DNA of 24,326 nt, from the IMG/VR virus record IMGVR_UViG_3300013127_001073, positions 1 to 24,326 of that record. One strand, given 5' to 3'. Origin of the DNA: a virus. The notes under the pieces are model-generated. The model was given only the letters and a program-made list of their open reading frames with translations. It was not told the DNA's origin and did no database searches. Positions 1-7,898 of this stretch are shown in pieces; position 1 is the stretch's first letter, and every line of letters begins with the position of its first letter. A program made the position numbers and the translations under genes.

Positions 1-2
1 CC

Positions 3-707
3 GTGGAGACCCGTAAGAGCTGCGCGGTGTGCGGGCGGCACCGTCACGCCGGCGAGGACTTGTGTCCTTGCTTCGCCCACGCAGGGCTCGGGCGGTACCT
101 CCACGACGTCCAGTCGCTGGAGGACGTGGCCCGCTACCAGGCGCTCGAGCCGAAGTCCTACAGGGACTTCGTGTTCGAGCGCACGCGCTGTGTCACCTGC
201 GGGGCGGTCTTCTCGACCACCCTCGGCCGCGTGGAGCAGAAGCTCCGCGCGGCTCAGCACCACGGGTCAACCCTGGCGCCCGAGCGCCTCGGTGACTCAC
301 ACTGCCGCGCGTGCCACACGCGCCGGCAGGACGAGAAGCGCGTCGCCGACCAGCGGGCGGCGCGCAACGCTCCCCCGCGGGAGCACCGGCCGGTGCAGCC
401 GATGCGTGCGCCCGCCCCCGCCCTCGCGGCGGTGGGCTCCAGGCTGCAGGGGCAGGTCCCTGCGGCCCCGCCGGCCCCGCCCGCGCCCGCCGCTCCGGCG
501 GCAGGTGCGTTCGGTGATCTGGGAGCGCCGCCGGCGCTCCCGATGAACGCGGGGGCGCACGCCGCCCCCGAGACCGCCCCGACCCCGGCCCGCAAGGGTA
601 AGGGCAAGGGCAAGGGCAAGGCGACCAAGGGCCGCGCCCCGCGCGCGTCCCTGGCCGAGCTCTCTGCGGCGGTCGCCGCCGAGAGCGAGATGACCCCCGA
701 GGCATGA
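3..707 (+). CDS. Double zinc-ribbon protein with Pro/Ala-rich linker and basic tail; function unknown
   Basis: The reading frame begins with GTG at base 3 and could continue upstream of the window, so the 5' end is uncertain. The first 105 residues carry four cysteine pairs: C7/C10 with C21/C23, and C63/C66 with C101/C104. The second set (RCVTCG at 62-67, HCRAC at 100-104) resembles small phage and bacterial zinc-ribbon proteins of the form CxxCG...CxxC. Residues from about 120 to 195 are rich in Pro and Ala and look disordered. They are followed by a Lys-Gly repeat (KGKGKGKGK) and a basic stretch typical of nucleic-acid binding. GC content is much higher than in all later genes, pointing to a different origin or selection. 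Long antisense frames here are by-products of the base composition. The zinc-binding prediction is fairly safe; a DNA or RNA target is inference. Confidence 0.7.
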   Translation: METRKSCAVCGRHRHAGEDLCPCFAHAGLGRYLHDVQSLEDVARYQALEPKSYRDFVFERTRCVTCGAVFSTTLGRVEQKLRAAQHHGSTLAPERLGDSHCRACHTRRQDEKRVADQRAARNAPPREHRPVQPMRAPAPALAAVGSRLQGQVPAAPPAPPAPAAPAAGAFGDLGAPPALPMNAGAHAAPETAPTPARKGKGKGKGKATKGRAPRASLAELSAAVAAESEMTPEA

Positions 708-717
708 GCCCCGGGGG
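694..717 (+). other. GC-rich hairpin spanning the stop codon of the first gene
   Basis: CCCCCG at 694-699 pairs with CGGGGG at 712-717. Inside, after one A/C mismatch, GGC at 701-703 pairs with GCC at 708-710, leaving an ATGA loop that holds the TGA stop (705-707). No U-tract follows, so it is not a canonical intrinsic terminator. It could slow or end transcription, or protect the mRNA 3' end. Confidence 0.45.
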
Positions 718-777
718 CGATGAACATATGGGGGTTGGACAAGGAGGGTCTATGGACGTGCGTCCTATTCCTCTGAG

Positions 778-1317
778 CTAGTCCTCTTCATCTTCGTCGC
801 CACCCGCATCGTATTCTGGGTCGCTGGGCTCCGCGCTGTCCTCATCATCGTCTTCATCGGCGGTGTTGGATGGCGCGGGGCTCAGCAACTCGTCTACCGT
901 GAGGTAGCCTCGGTTCTTACGCGGCGGTGTCTTTTTTTGTTCCATCCACTCTACCCAAATGACGACTGTGCCGTCTTTTAGGAAAGTGGTTTCCCGTTTG
1001 TTGATGATGGCCTCGCCGCGGAGAGACATATCCATGATCTCTTTCAGGCGCGCAGACTCATCAATGTCAGTCATCTCAGCTTGACCGTTAGAAAACCCGG
1101 TCTGCTCCACCCCGACGCGCAGTCGGGCGCACTGAAATGTGAAGTCCAACTGTTTAGCTCCGGGAATGCCCCGAGAGTCGTCTACAGCGATCTTACGTAT
1201 GAGGTTCTGTTGCCCGGAGTCACCTCCGAGCAGGTCAGGGATACGCGCCGCCACTTCGGACGGCATCTCTGGCATTTCTTGCGCGCTAATAAGCGCCTTG
1301 ATGAATTCGTCGCTCAA
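778..1317 (-). CDS. Unknown protein downstream of portal, acidic C-terminus
   Basis: A 179-residue protein that I do not recognise. The start is TTG at 1317-1315, preceded by GAGAGGA, which overlaps the portal stop; no ATG lies near. It follows the portal gene by 13 nt and is almost certainly co-transcribed and translationally coupled with it. Residues 1-145 look globular without a known motif. The last 30 or so residues are extremely acidic (runs such as DEDDDEDSAE and GGDEDEED), as seen in phage assembly factors, scaffolds and DNA mimics. The position next to the portal suggests a role in head assembly or packaging, but this is inference from context only. Its stop lies in a convergent arrangement, 70 nt from the end of the first gene. 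Confidence 0.75.
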   Translation of the reverse strand: MSDEFIKALISAQEMPEMPSEVAARIPDLLGGDSGQQNLIRKIAVDDSRGIPGAKQLDFTFQCARLRVGVEQTGFSNGQAEMTDIDESARLKEIMDMSLRGEAIINKRETTFLKDGTVVIWVEWMEQKKTPPRKNRGYLTVDELLSPAPSNTADEDDDEDSAEPSDPEYDAGGDEDEED

Positions 1318-1330
1318 GGACTAGTTCCTC

Positions 1331-3055
1331 TCAGCCCTGCTGCTGTGCCGCAGGGGATTTCTGTACGTTCTTAGCTGTTTCAAGCCGGTCCTTAACCACT
1401 GCGTACATGACCGGGTCTTCCTGTGATAGCTGGGACATGAACGACCGCTGTCCGCCCTCGTCCATGCCCTGCAGCTGCTGCACGAGTTCGTCGGCCTTGC
1501 CAAGCACAGCGCGCGGGTCGTAGGACATGCCTCCGCTGCCACCCGCCTGAGCCTGGGCCTGTGCCTGTTGCGCCAGCGAGTTCTGTATGGTCTGGATCTT
1601 CGACTGTGTCTCTAGCTGAGACCGTGTCTCGTCCAGAAGCTCCTGCTGCCGCTTCTTGCGCTCGTCGTTGATGTCGATGTCCATCATACCGAGGATGGTG
1701 CCATCGGACACTAGCGGCTTCATGGAGTTGAGGTTGAGCAGCAGCTGCTTTTGCTGTGCATCGTCAATCAGCTTGAACGGTATGAACTTCGCCTTAACGG
1801 GCTTCCAACTGAGGATCTTCGACGTCTGATCGACGATGAACTCTAGCTGTCCGTTGAGTTGCGCGGTGTATGTCTCGAGCTGGTTCTCGAGCATGCGCAG
1901 AGTGATAGCCGAGCCCGTGAACGACAGACCGCCGTACAGGAACTCGCGCGGGATTCCCATGGCAGCGATGATGTTGTCCTCGGCGTCTTTGACTTCGCCG
2001 AGCGTCAGCAGGCTACGTCCCTGCCCGCCCATGGTCGTAACGCCAAGTGCAGACGGCGCGAACATGATGTGATTGGGATCTCGGCGCCACTTACGCAGAT
2101 TAGACTCTAGCTCTTGCCGCCAACGCAGTAGGTTGATGGTAGTGGCGGGGTCTGCGGTGCCGCTAATCGCAGCCGGGTGTAGTACCCGGAAAGGTACGAT
2201 GTGTTCTAGAGCAATGGCCTCGTTGGCTTTGCGCAGAACAGCTGTGTAGAAGAACAGCTTGATGGTAGATGTGAGTGGCGGGAAGCCCCACTGAGAGTCG
2301 ATGCCCGCCGGCGGGCTGATCTTCATGTGGTAGATCTGCCCATCAGCGAATTCGAACACCTTATTGTCACGGATGGCCCGCAGGAATTCCACGGGCATCG
2401 TGTTGACTATATGCGCGTCCCCCTTCTCGACCTTACGCTTGAGCTCCTGTGGGATCGTGTAGTAATACACAGATTCCCCGGTGATCGCGTTGTGGTTGAT
2501 ATCGATTAGCTTGGGGTCCCAGCGGATGACGTTGATACGGTTTTCATCCGTTACCTTCTCGTCTTTCAATGTGCCGCTCGTGTGCTGGTCACACGCGGCA
2601 CACGTGTAGCTGAAGGTCATCGTCTTTAGCTTGAACTTGTACTGGACCTTCCGTACGTTGGTACGCCCTTGACACGAGTTACAGATCAAGAATCGGTTGA
2701 AGGGCTGGTAAATGGATATGAAAGAGTTGCCGTAGAGCTGCAGGTCCAGTCCCGAATGGATGGCGACGGCCTTAGCATCGATGGACTTATTTAGTACGCG
2801 GCCCCAGTTATTTCGCAGGGCCTCGTCGTTAGTGTCCAGTTCTACTTCTGTGACTGGGTACTCGGCAAACTTCTTGAGAGCTGCGAATATGTGCGCGGAG
2901 TTGTAGTACAGGTACTCAACCCACCGGAACAGGTCCTTGAGCTTGCGCGGCGCGAAGCCCGTGAGAAAGTCGAACATCGGATTGGGATTTGCCGCACCAC
3001 CGCGGCTACCCGCTATATCCGAAAAAGAAAGTCCACCGTCGTTTGCGCCGCTCAT
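1331..3055 (-). CDS. Phage portal protein with inserted zinc ribbon
   Basis: A 574-residue protein that would form the dodecameric ring at the capsid vertex through which DNA enters and leaves. Portal-like features are LYGNSF at 108-113, the WGFPPL segment followed by a long helix, and GIPREFLYGG followed by a helix rich in Leu and Gln, as in other portal families. The C-terminus is rich in Gln and Ala (Gln-Ala repeats, then PAAQQQG) and probably flexible. Unusually, CNSC (C125, C128) and CAAC (C152, C155) make a CxxC-x23-CxxC zinc ribbon in the region where the wing domain is expected. The start ATG at 3055-3053 has AGGA about 8 nt upstream. The gene is divergent from the helicase gene with only 21 nt between start codons. 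The family call rests on motif recognition rather than alignment. Confidence 0.87.
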   Translation of the reverse strand: MSGANDGGLSFSDIAGSRGGAANPNPMFDFLTGFAPRKLKDLFRWVEYLYYNSAHIFAALKKFAEYPVTEVELDTNDEALRNNWGRVLNKSIDAKAVAIHSGLDLQLYGNSFISIYQPFNRFLICNSCQGRTNVRKVQYKFKLKTMTFSYTCAACDQHTSGTLKDEKVTDENRINVIRWDPKLIDINHNAITGESVYYYTIPQELKRKVEKGDAHIVNTMPVEFLRAIRDNKVFEFADGQIYHMKISPPAGIDSQWGFPPLTSTIKLFFYTAVLRKANEAIALEHIVPFRVLHPAAISGTADPATTINLLRWRQELESNLRKWRRDPNHIMFAPSALGVTTMGGQGRSLLTLGEVKDAEDNIIAAMGIPREFLYGGLSFTGSAITLRMLENQLETYTAQLNGQLEFIVDQTSKILSWKPVKAKFIPFKLIDDAQQKQLLLNLNSMKPLVSDGTILGMMDIDINDERKKRQQELLDETRSQLETQSKIQTIQNSLAQQAQAQAQAGGSGGMSYDPRAVLGKADELVQQLQGMDEGGQRSFMSQLSQEDPVMYAVVKDRLETAKNVQKSPAAQQQG

Positions 3056-3076
3056 GTTTGCTTCCTGGGAGGAATT

Positions 3077-4984
3077 TTGGAGCTCGAACTAGACAGCATC
3101 TATGGTACCCCAGTATTCGTGCTGCGTACAACAGAGCCCGCGTTCAAAGCGGTATACGGGGCGTCGTACTGGGGGCAGGCTAGCGCGTGGCGCTTCCCTG
3201 CGTTTTTCCCGGTGCATAAGTCCGTGCTGGCGGACCTACGTAAACTAGCGCCCAAATTGACGCATTCTCCTTCGGTTGTCCAGCACTTACAGCGGCTGGA
3301 CGCGGCGTACGTGATGCCAGCTGATTTTAGCTACTTGACCAAACCGTACCAACATCAGATCGACGGCTTGGAGCACATCCTACGCAACCTACGCGCGGGT
3401 TTGTTCTACGCTCCGGGGCTGGGTAAGTGCAAAATAATCACGGACTGGCTGCGGGTTTTAGATGAACCGGCGCTAATCTTGTGTCCGCGCGTCATGCTCA
3501 ACACGTGGCAAGAAGAGTTGTACACGCACGGACGTATTCCAAGTGAGGTTGTTACTATACTGGATGCGGCCAGTAAAGCTAAAAAGGTGGCCTTAATCGA
3601 CAGGGCTATCGCCGATACGCCGAGGGCGACTGTAGTCACCTACGCGACGGCGGCTCTGCACCAAGAGCAGATACTGAAGATCAGATACAAGCTGATCGTG
3701 GCCGACGAGTCGCATCAGATGGCGTCGCCATTCTCCAACCGGACCAAGGCGGCTGCGGCGTTGGCGTCCCGCGCGTATCGACGCGTGCTGCTGTCTGGTA
3801 CCCCGTCACTGGGGTCGCCGTTCGATCTGTACGCCCAGCTCAGGTTCTTGGGTGTCTACTTCTGTCCTGAGGATTGGTGGGCGTTCCGCAAGAAGTTCGG
3901 CGTGTACCCCGAATGGGAAGCCAACGAGAACGTACCCAAAATGCTGTTGGGGTTTAAGAACCTCGACATCATCAACGAGCGGGTTAACCGCGTCTGCGTG
4001 CGCCGTACCAAGGAAGAATGCTTGGATCTTCCGGAGCGCGTGATAATCGACAAGAAGTTCGCGCTAGGGCACTCGCTGAAGAAGGTGTACAACGACTTCA
4101 TCATGGACCGAGCGGACGCCGCAGGGTTCGTCTTGCAGAAAGACATGGACGCGGGGCAGATAAACAACAGCACAGGCCCTGTAGTTACGCCGCACGTACT
4201 CGCGCCTGAGACCATCACAGTCCTAGGTAAGCTGTCTCAGATCTCCAGCGGGTTCATGTACAAAACCACTAAGAACCCCAAGCTGTGTGACGGGTGTGTC
4301 CACCTAAACCACTGCCTCACGGAGTCGATACAGCCGTACACTCCTAAGTGCCAGGTCGTGCGCGAAGACCCTGCGCCGCATGTCGAGCATTACAAGGACA
4401 ACGCGCGTATAGAGCAGCTAGAAGGACTGCTAGAAGAGCTGCTTCTGGATGATAACAACAAAGTGATCATCTGGGCCAACTTCATCACGCAGTTGGACGA
4501 TGTCTGCGCGCTAGCCACCAAGCTCAAGTACGACTTCGTGCGCGTACAGGGCGGTATGAGTACTGAAGAGCTGCGCGTCGCCCGTACGACATTCAACGAA
4601 AATCCTAAGGTTCGCCTGTACGTGGGCCAAGCTTCCACCGGCATAGGCATCACGCTCAACTCCGCGAACTACACCGTGTATTACGACCTGCCTTGGAGTC
4701 TCGAGCACTATTTGCAGTCGATCGACCGCAACTACCGCATAGGACAATCCAGCAAGGTTACCGTGTACCGCCTGTTAGGCGCACACACGCTGGATGAGGC
4801 TAAGGCTGCCGCGCTGGACCAGAAGATGGACTTTAGTCATCTGGTGACAACGCGCTCTATTTGTGCTACTTGTCCTGAATTCGCGCGTCGATGTGCTGCG
4901 CATAAAATCTCTCTGTATGACCCCGATTGCATCCACGATAGGGTGACGATGCGTAAAACTGCGGAGATAAAACTGATCCCATGA
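3077..4984 (+). CDS. SNF2-family DEAD/H helicase with two four-cysteine clusters
   Basis: A superfamily 2 translocase of 635 residues, expected to remodel or anneal DNA structures during phage replication or recombination. Visible motifs are the Q-motif-like PYQHQIDGL (90-98), Walker A APGLGKCK (112-119), motif II DESH (210-213), motif III SGTP (240-243), the helicase C start IIWANF near 464, and motif VI Q547-xxx-R551-xx-R554-IGQ. Two cysteine clusters with nearly equal spacing lie outside the core motifs: C404/C407/C413/C425, and C596/C599/C606/C618 near the C-terminus. The N-terminal 85 residues vaguely resemble the region before the motor in SMARCAL1-like annealing helicases. I choose TTG at 3077, placed 4 nt after GGGAGG. 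The longer frame from 2891 would run antisense through the portal start. It overlaps the next gene by ATGA. Confidence 0.93.
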   Translation: MELELDSIYGTPVFVLRTTEPAFKAVYGASYWGQASAWRFPAFFPVHKSVLADLRKLAPKLTHSPSVVQHLQRLDAAYVMPADFSYLTKPYQHQIDGLEHILRNLRAGLFYAPGLGKCKIITDWLRVLDEPALILCPRVMLNTWQEELYTHGRIPSEVVTILDAASKAKKVALIDRAIADTPRATVVTYATAALHQEQILKIRYKLIVADESHQMASPFSNRTKAAAALASRAYRRVLLSGTPSLGSPFDLYAQLRFLGVYFCPEDWWAFRKKFGVYPEWEANENVPKMLLGFKNLDIINERVNRVCVRRTKEECLDLPERVIIDKKFALGHSLKKVYNDFIMDRADAAGFVLQKDMDAGQINNSTGPVVTPHVLAPETITVLGKLSQISSGFMYKTTKNPKLCDGCVHLNHCLTESIQPYTPKCQVVREDPAPHVEHYKDNARIEQLEGLLEELLLDDNNKVIIWANFITQLDDVCALATKLKYDFVRVQGGMSTEELRVARTTFNENPKVRLYVGQASTGIGITLNSANYTVYYDLPWSLEHYLQSIDRNYRIGQSSKVTVYRLLGAHTLDEAKAAALDQKMDFSHLVTTRSICATCPEFARRCAAHKISLYDPDCIHDRVTMRKTAEIKLIP

Positions 4985-5418
4985 AAATACACCTACAGAT
5001 GGAAACGCACGACCTGCGGGAAATGCTCGGCGACTACTTCACCAGCCGCGGCTTTGAAGTGCTCAACACGGACGAGCTCTGCAGCAAGTTCGCCGAGGTA
5101 TTTCCAGAAGGGTTAGTGGTATCCGCCACGCTGGCGCCGCCGAAGCCTCCTCCGGAGGCTAGTCTTCCGCCGGAGACGGATTACCCGTCCATGACATCCG
5201 GTGGCGCCAAGAACGTAGTATCCATGGCCGAGCGTAGGCAGAATCCTGTTCTGCGCGACGCGGACCTGTTGGACCCTACGAATTACGGCAACGTGCCGCG
5301 TAGGCCTACAGACGATGAGTCTCACATTGACGCTGAACAGGAAATGCGCCGGCTATTGAGCGCCAGCAGCGCAATACAAGCAGAGAAGGAGCGAGAGGAT
5401 GCTCGACGAGGTCGATAA
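4981..5418 (+). CDS. Unknown 145-residue protein
   Basis: The ATG overlaps the helicase stop as ATGA, implying coupled translation with the helicase. Residues 1-50 may fold (helical, with EMLGDYFTSRGFEVL). Residues 52-75 are Pro-rich (PPKPPPEASLPPE), and the C-terminal part is charged and helical, ending in basic DARRGR. I do not recognise a family. The tight coupling between a helicase and a nuclease suggests an accessory factor for one of them. The last 20 nt overlap the start of the nuclease gene. Confidence 0.75.
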   Translation: MKIHLQMETHDLREMLGDYFTSRGFEVLNTDELCSKFAEVFPEGLVVSATLAPPKPPPEASLPPETDYPSMTSGGAKNVVSMAERRQNPVLRDADLLDPTNYGNVPRRPTDDESHIDAEQEMRRLLSASSAIQAEKEREDARRGR

Positions 5419-6271
5419 CGAAGAGATCAAGGGCATAGAGAAGGCTCCGGTCAAGGAGTCTTATTATTCGCGCATGCTGCCCCGCGGGTACCTGTCGGTA
5501 TCGCAGGTAACTCAGTATTTGAAGTGTGGAGAAGCGTACCGTCGGCGGTACGTACTCGAACAGCCTATCCCGCCTACCAGCTTCACCGCGCAGGGGCGCA
5601 GTGTGCACAAGGCGGCTGAGGTTCTGCACAACAGTATCATTGCGGCTGACCCGCTGTCCTTGCCTGAGATGGAGCAGGTCTTCTCAGACACTCACGACGC
5701 TGAGATGGTCAACGTCGAGATCCTGGAGGACGGGCTCACCCCGGGTAACATCAAGGATGCTGGCATGTCCCTTACGCGGCTGTATCATCAGACCGCGTTC
5801 GGTAATACCGTAGACGCCGCCACCAACAAGCTGGTGCCCGCCATCGAGCCAATCGCGGCGGAACGCGTCGTCAAGGTCGACCTGACCTACCCCGAAGGGG
5901 ACCCTATCCCATTCTTAGGCGTGATTGATCTTGAGGAGGCCCACACGGTCTCCGACCTCAAGACCAAGCGCAAGGCCGTATCGCAGGCGGAGACGAACAG
6001 CGCGCTGCAGCTGTCGCTGTACGCTCACATCACGGGCAAGCCGCACGTGAGGCTGGATCAGCTCATCAAACCGACCAAAACGCTACCGTCTCGCTTTGTT
6101 CGTACGGAATCCATAAGGACCAAGCAGGAAACGCTACACGCACTTGACGTAGTAGCAGATGTTGCGGTAGATGTAGCTGCCGGACGTTTTCGACGGACCG
6201 CGCCCGAAAACTGGTGGTGCTCCGAAAAGTGGTGCCCCTACTGGGGTGACTGCCGCGGGCGCAAACGCTGA
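5399..6271 (+). CDS. PD-(D/E)XK nuclease, Cas4/RecB-like, with four-cysteine (probable Fe-S) site
   Basis: A 290-residue nuclease of the RecB/Cas4 type, expected to resect or process DNA ends with a divalent metal ion. In order it shows SVSQVTQYLKC with C43, the conserved His in GRSVH (H70), D177 in GVIDL, the catalytic DLK (D186, K188) and the QxxxY motif (Q204, Y208). Near the C-terminus is CSEKWCPYWGDC (C274, C279, C285). One cysteine before and three after the nuclease core is the arrangement that binds 4Fe-4S in Cas4 and AddB. The ATG at 5399 has AAGGAG 7 nt upstream, inside the end of the previous gene. Co-expression with the SNF2 helicase suggests a helicase-nuclease team for recombination or host DNA breakdown, which is inference. 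A CRISPR role is unlikely, since no cas1, cas2 or array is present. Confidence 0.9.
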   Translation: MLDEVDNEEIKGIEKAPVKESYYSRMLPRGYLSVSQVTQYLKCGEAYRRRYVLEQPIPPTSFTAQGRSVHKAAEVLHNSIIAADPLSLPEMEQVFSDTHDAEMVNVEILEDGLTPGNIKDAGMSLTRLYHQTAFGNTVDAATNKLVPAIEPIAAERVVKVDLTYPEGDPIPFLGVIDLEEAHTVSDLKTKRKAVSQAETNSALQLSLYAHITGKPHVRLDQLIKPTKTLPSRFVRTESIRTKQETLHALDVVADVAVDVAAGRFRRTAPENWWCSEKWCPYWGDCRGRKR

Positions 6272-6291
6272 TACTCAACCGAGAGTAATAT

Positions 6292-6729
6292 ATGTCTAAC
6301 CCCTGGGATTTCGGAGCACGTCCTAATCTATCCAAGCTTCCTGCTCAAGTAAAAGAGCAGATGTCGCAGCCTATACCGCTGCGGCCAGAAGAAGCCTTGG
6401 GGCGGTTAATGGTGTTCCGAAATACCAGCGGGTTGAATCATCCCAACGCCCGCTTTTTAGTTACGTCTTTCCGAGAAGGGATAGACAACTACTCGGGGAC
6501 TCCTGATGGGGCGCAGTTGGATGTCATGGATTTCTCAGGACGTATTCCGTTGTCCAGCATGATTCTCCCTAAGGAGACTGTAGAGTCGTTGCTGGTGGGG
6601 CTAACGCGGTGCTACCTGGAAATGGGGGGTACTGGTGAAGCCCTGGACGCGGTGCGCACTAGAGCGGCCGTACCTGTACCTTTGCATAACGTGTCCAATT
6701 TCTACGAAGAGAAACCTAGTGATGAATAG
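6292..6729 (+). CDS. Unknown 145-residue protein
   Basis: A compact, apparently globular protein without cysteine clusters or transmembrane segments that I can recognise. The start ATG at 6292 is preceded by CGAGAG. It lies 20 nt after the nuclease stop and 11 nt before the next gene, so it belongs to the same plus-strand operon. The segment LPKETVESLLVGLTRCYLEMGG looks like an amphipathic helix. The family is unknown, and no function should be inferred beyond membership of a DNA-metabolism operon. Confidence 0.75.
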   Translation: MSNPWDFGARPNLSKLPAQVKEQMSQPIPLRPEEALGRLMVFRNTSGLNHPNARFLVTSFREGIDNYSGTPDGAQLDVMDFSGRIPLSSMILPKETVESLLVGLTRCYLEMGGTGEALDAVRTRAAVPVPLHNVSNFYEEKPSDE

Positions 6730-6740
6730 GAGCTACGCCG

Positions 6741-7109
6741 ATGTCTGAATCTATGACCGTTCTCGTTCCCATCACGTGTGACCGCACTGGCCGGGTCCAT
6801 AAGGTACCCATGTCGCTGGCCGAAGCGGCTGAGCACGAGAAGACCGTCGCGCACCGCAAGGACATTGCGGAGCAGGTGGCGTCGTTCCTAGGAGGCCTGC
6901 CCGCGGAGCGCCCCGATCTCGCGGTGCTGTTCCGCGGTAAGGTCGTGGTACTCAACACGGTCATCGCAAAGGACGACGCCGGTATCCTTCGGCTGCTCCA
7001 CGAGCTCACCAAGTCCGCCGCCTTTCCCGAGGTGGCGCGCACTCCTCGAAAAAACAAGGACAAAGCCGGTAAAAGGGGCGGCACCCCCGAAGCCGCTTCA
7101 GCCGAATGA
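6741..7109 (+). CDS. Unknown 122-residue protein, basic C-terminus
   Basis: The ATG at 6741 has AGGAG starting within the stop of the previous gene, so translation is probably coupled. Residues 1-95 look folded, with beta strands (MTVLVPITCD, KVVVLNTVI) and helices. The C-terminal 25 residues are basic and disordered (PRKNKDKAGKRGG). I recognise no family. The single early cysteine does not suggest a metal site. The basic tail would suit nucleic-acid binding, which is weak inference. Confidence 0.72.
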   Translation: MSESMTVLVPITCDRTGRVHKVPMSLAEAAEHEKTVAHRKDIAEQVASFLGGLPAERPDLAVLFRGKVVVLNTVIAKDDAGILRLLHELTKSAAFPEVARTPRKNKDKAGKRGGTPEAASAE

Positions 7110-7118
7110 CGAGTCTGT

Positions 7119-7301
7119 ATGGACAAATTCGGAGTAAAGCAGGACGATCCTGCCGCGGACAAACGCGCCGGTGCCTCTGACAGCTGCCCCCTATGCGGGC
7201 AGCTGTTGAAGATACATGGACCGACACGTTTATGTCCCAAACACGGTTCTGCGCCCTTCGAGACGCCAGAAACAAGCGAGGAACCTAATCGTGGCGGGTA
7301 A
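7119..7301 (+). CDS. Small zinc-ribbon protein (CxxC...CxxH)
   Basis: A 60-residue protein with one clear metal-binding knuckle: CPLCG (C23, C26) and CPKH (C39, H42). The rest is polar. The ATG at 7119 is 9 nt after the previous stop and has only a weak ribosome-binding site (GACGAG). Small zinc ribbons like this are common in phage early regions, where they bind nucleic acid or host proteins, but the partner is unknown here. The 3' end overlaps the next gene by 11 nt. Confidence 0.68.
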   Translation: MDKFGVKQDDPAADKRAGASDSCPLCGQLLKIHGPTRLCPKHGSAPFETPETSEEPNRGG

Positions 7302-7560
7302 TTCTAATGGAAGCTCCCCCTCCGGAGCTAACGTACACCTACTACGTGCCTGGGAGTCTGTAACACAGAAACTCAGCACGATCCGCGCGTTGTACATTGT
7401 TAGTGTGGCAACTAACGGTCCGCGCGATGAAATACATGCTGAGTTTCACCAAGCGATTGGAGACGTGCTAGAAGGGATGGCACTACCCACACTCAACCTT
7501 ACCTTGATCGAAAGACGCAAGGTAAATGAAGAGGCAGCTTGGCTACAAGAGCGGAAATGA
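7291..7560 (+). CDS. Unknown 89-residue protein
   Basis: I choose GTG at 7291, which has GAGGAA 7 nt upstream. The longer frame from 7216 would overlap the zinc-ribbon gene by 86 nt and has no good ribosome-binding site. The protein is mostly helical (HLLRAWESVTQKLSTIRALY, then EFHQAIGDVLEGM), with no known motif. It overlaps both neighbours slightly, which fits a tightly coupled small-gene cluster. I do not recognise its family. Confidence 0.68.
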   Translation: MAGNSNGSSPSGANVHLLRAWESVTQKLSTIRALYIVSVATNGPRDEIHAEFHQAIGDVLEGMALPTLNLTLIERRKVNEEAAWLQERK

Positions 7561-7898
7561 TGCGTAGGAGTCTCATAGAGACCTACCCCAATCACAGTGA
7601 TAAGTGGTATCTGAGTGAGGCGATTTGGGATGCAGTCCTGAGCGCCATCGGCATTATCGCCAATATCCTAGGCCTAGCCGGGCGTCCTATCGTTTCGACG
7701 ACGCTGGATACGGTTGTACGTGCTGCGCGTACGCCTAAGGAGACTCCCCTTGACAAGGTGGAGGAGCTTTACAGGACGCTCATGCACGAGATCTCTCAGA
7801 AGTTGGCGATTTTCGATAAGACATCTATCGATTATCAACGCGCGGATGCACAGCTTGAATTGCTGGGGCGTCTGATGAACCATGGAGAGGCTGCGTGA
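7557..7898 (+). CDS. Unknown small protein with a hydrophobic helix
   Basis: The ATG at 7557 overlaps the previous stop as ATGA, and AAGAG lies 5 nt upstream. An in-frame TTG at 7539, after GAAGAGG, is a possible alternative start that adds six residues. From the ATG the protein is 113 residues. Residues about 24-42 (AVLSAIGIIANILGLAG) are hydrophobic and could be a membrane helix or a buried core helix. The remainder is charged and helical. No family is recognised. It ends directly before the ParB-like gene, whose ribosome-binding site (GGAGAGG) lies inside this gene. Confidence 0.7.
   Translation: MMRRSLIETYPNHSDKWYLSEAIWDAVLSAIGIIANILGLAGRPIVSTTLDTVVRAARTPKETPLDKVEELYRTLMHEISQKLAIFDKTSIDYQRADAQLELLGRLMNHGEAA

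Noticed and set aside
193-742. Long minus-strand frames opposite the first gene
   Set aside because: Extreme GC content suppresses stop codons in all frames. The translated products are Arg/Pro/Ala-rich without motifs, whereas the plus frame has ordered cysteine pairs.
2891-3076. Extended N-terminus of the SNF2 helicase
   Set aside because: It would run antisense through the portal start and has no ribosome-binding site. TTG 3077 has GGGAGG directly upstream.
5399-6271. CRISPR-associated Cas4
   Set aside because: The domain is Cas4-like, but no repeat array, cas1 or cas2 is present. A phage recombination or end-processing nuclease is the simpler reading.
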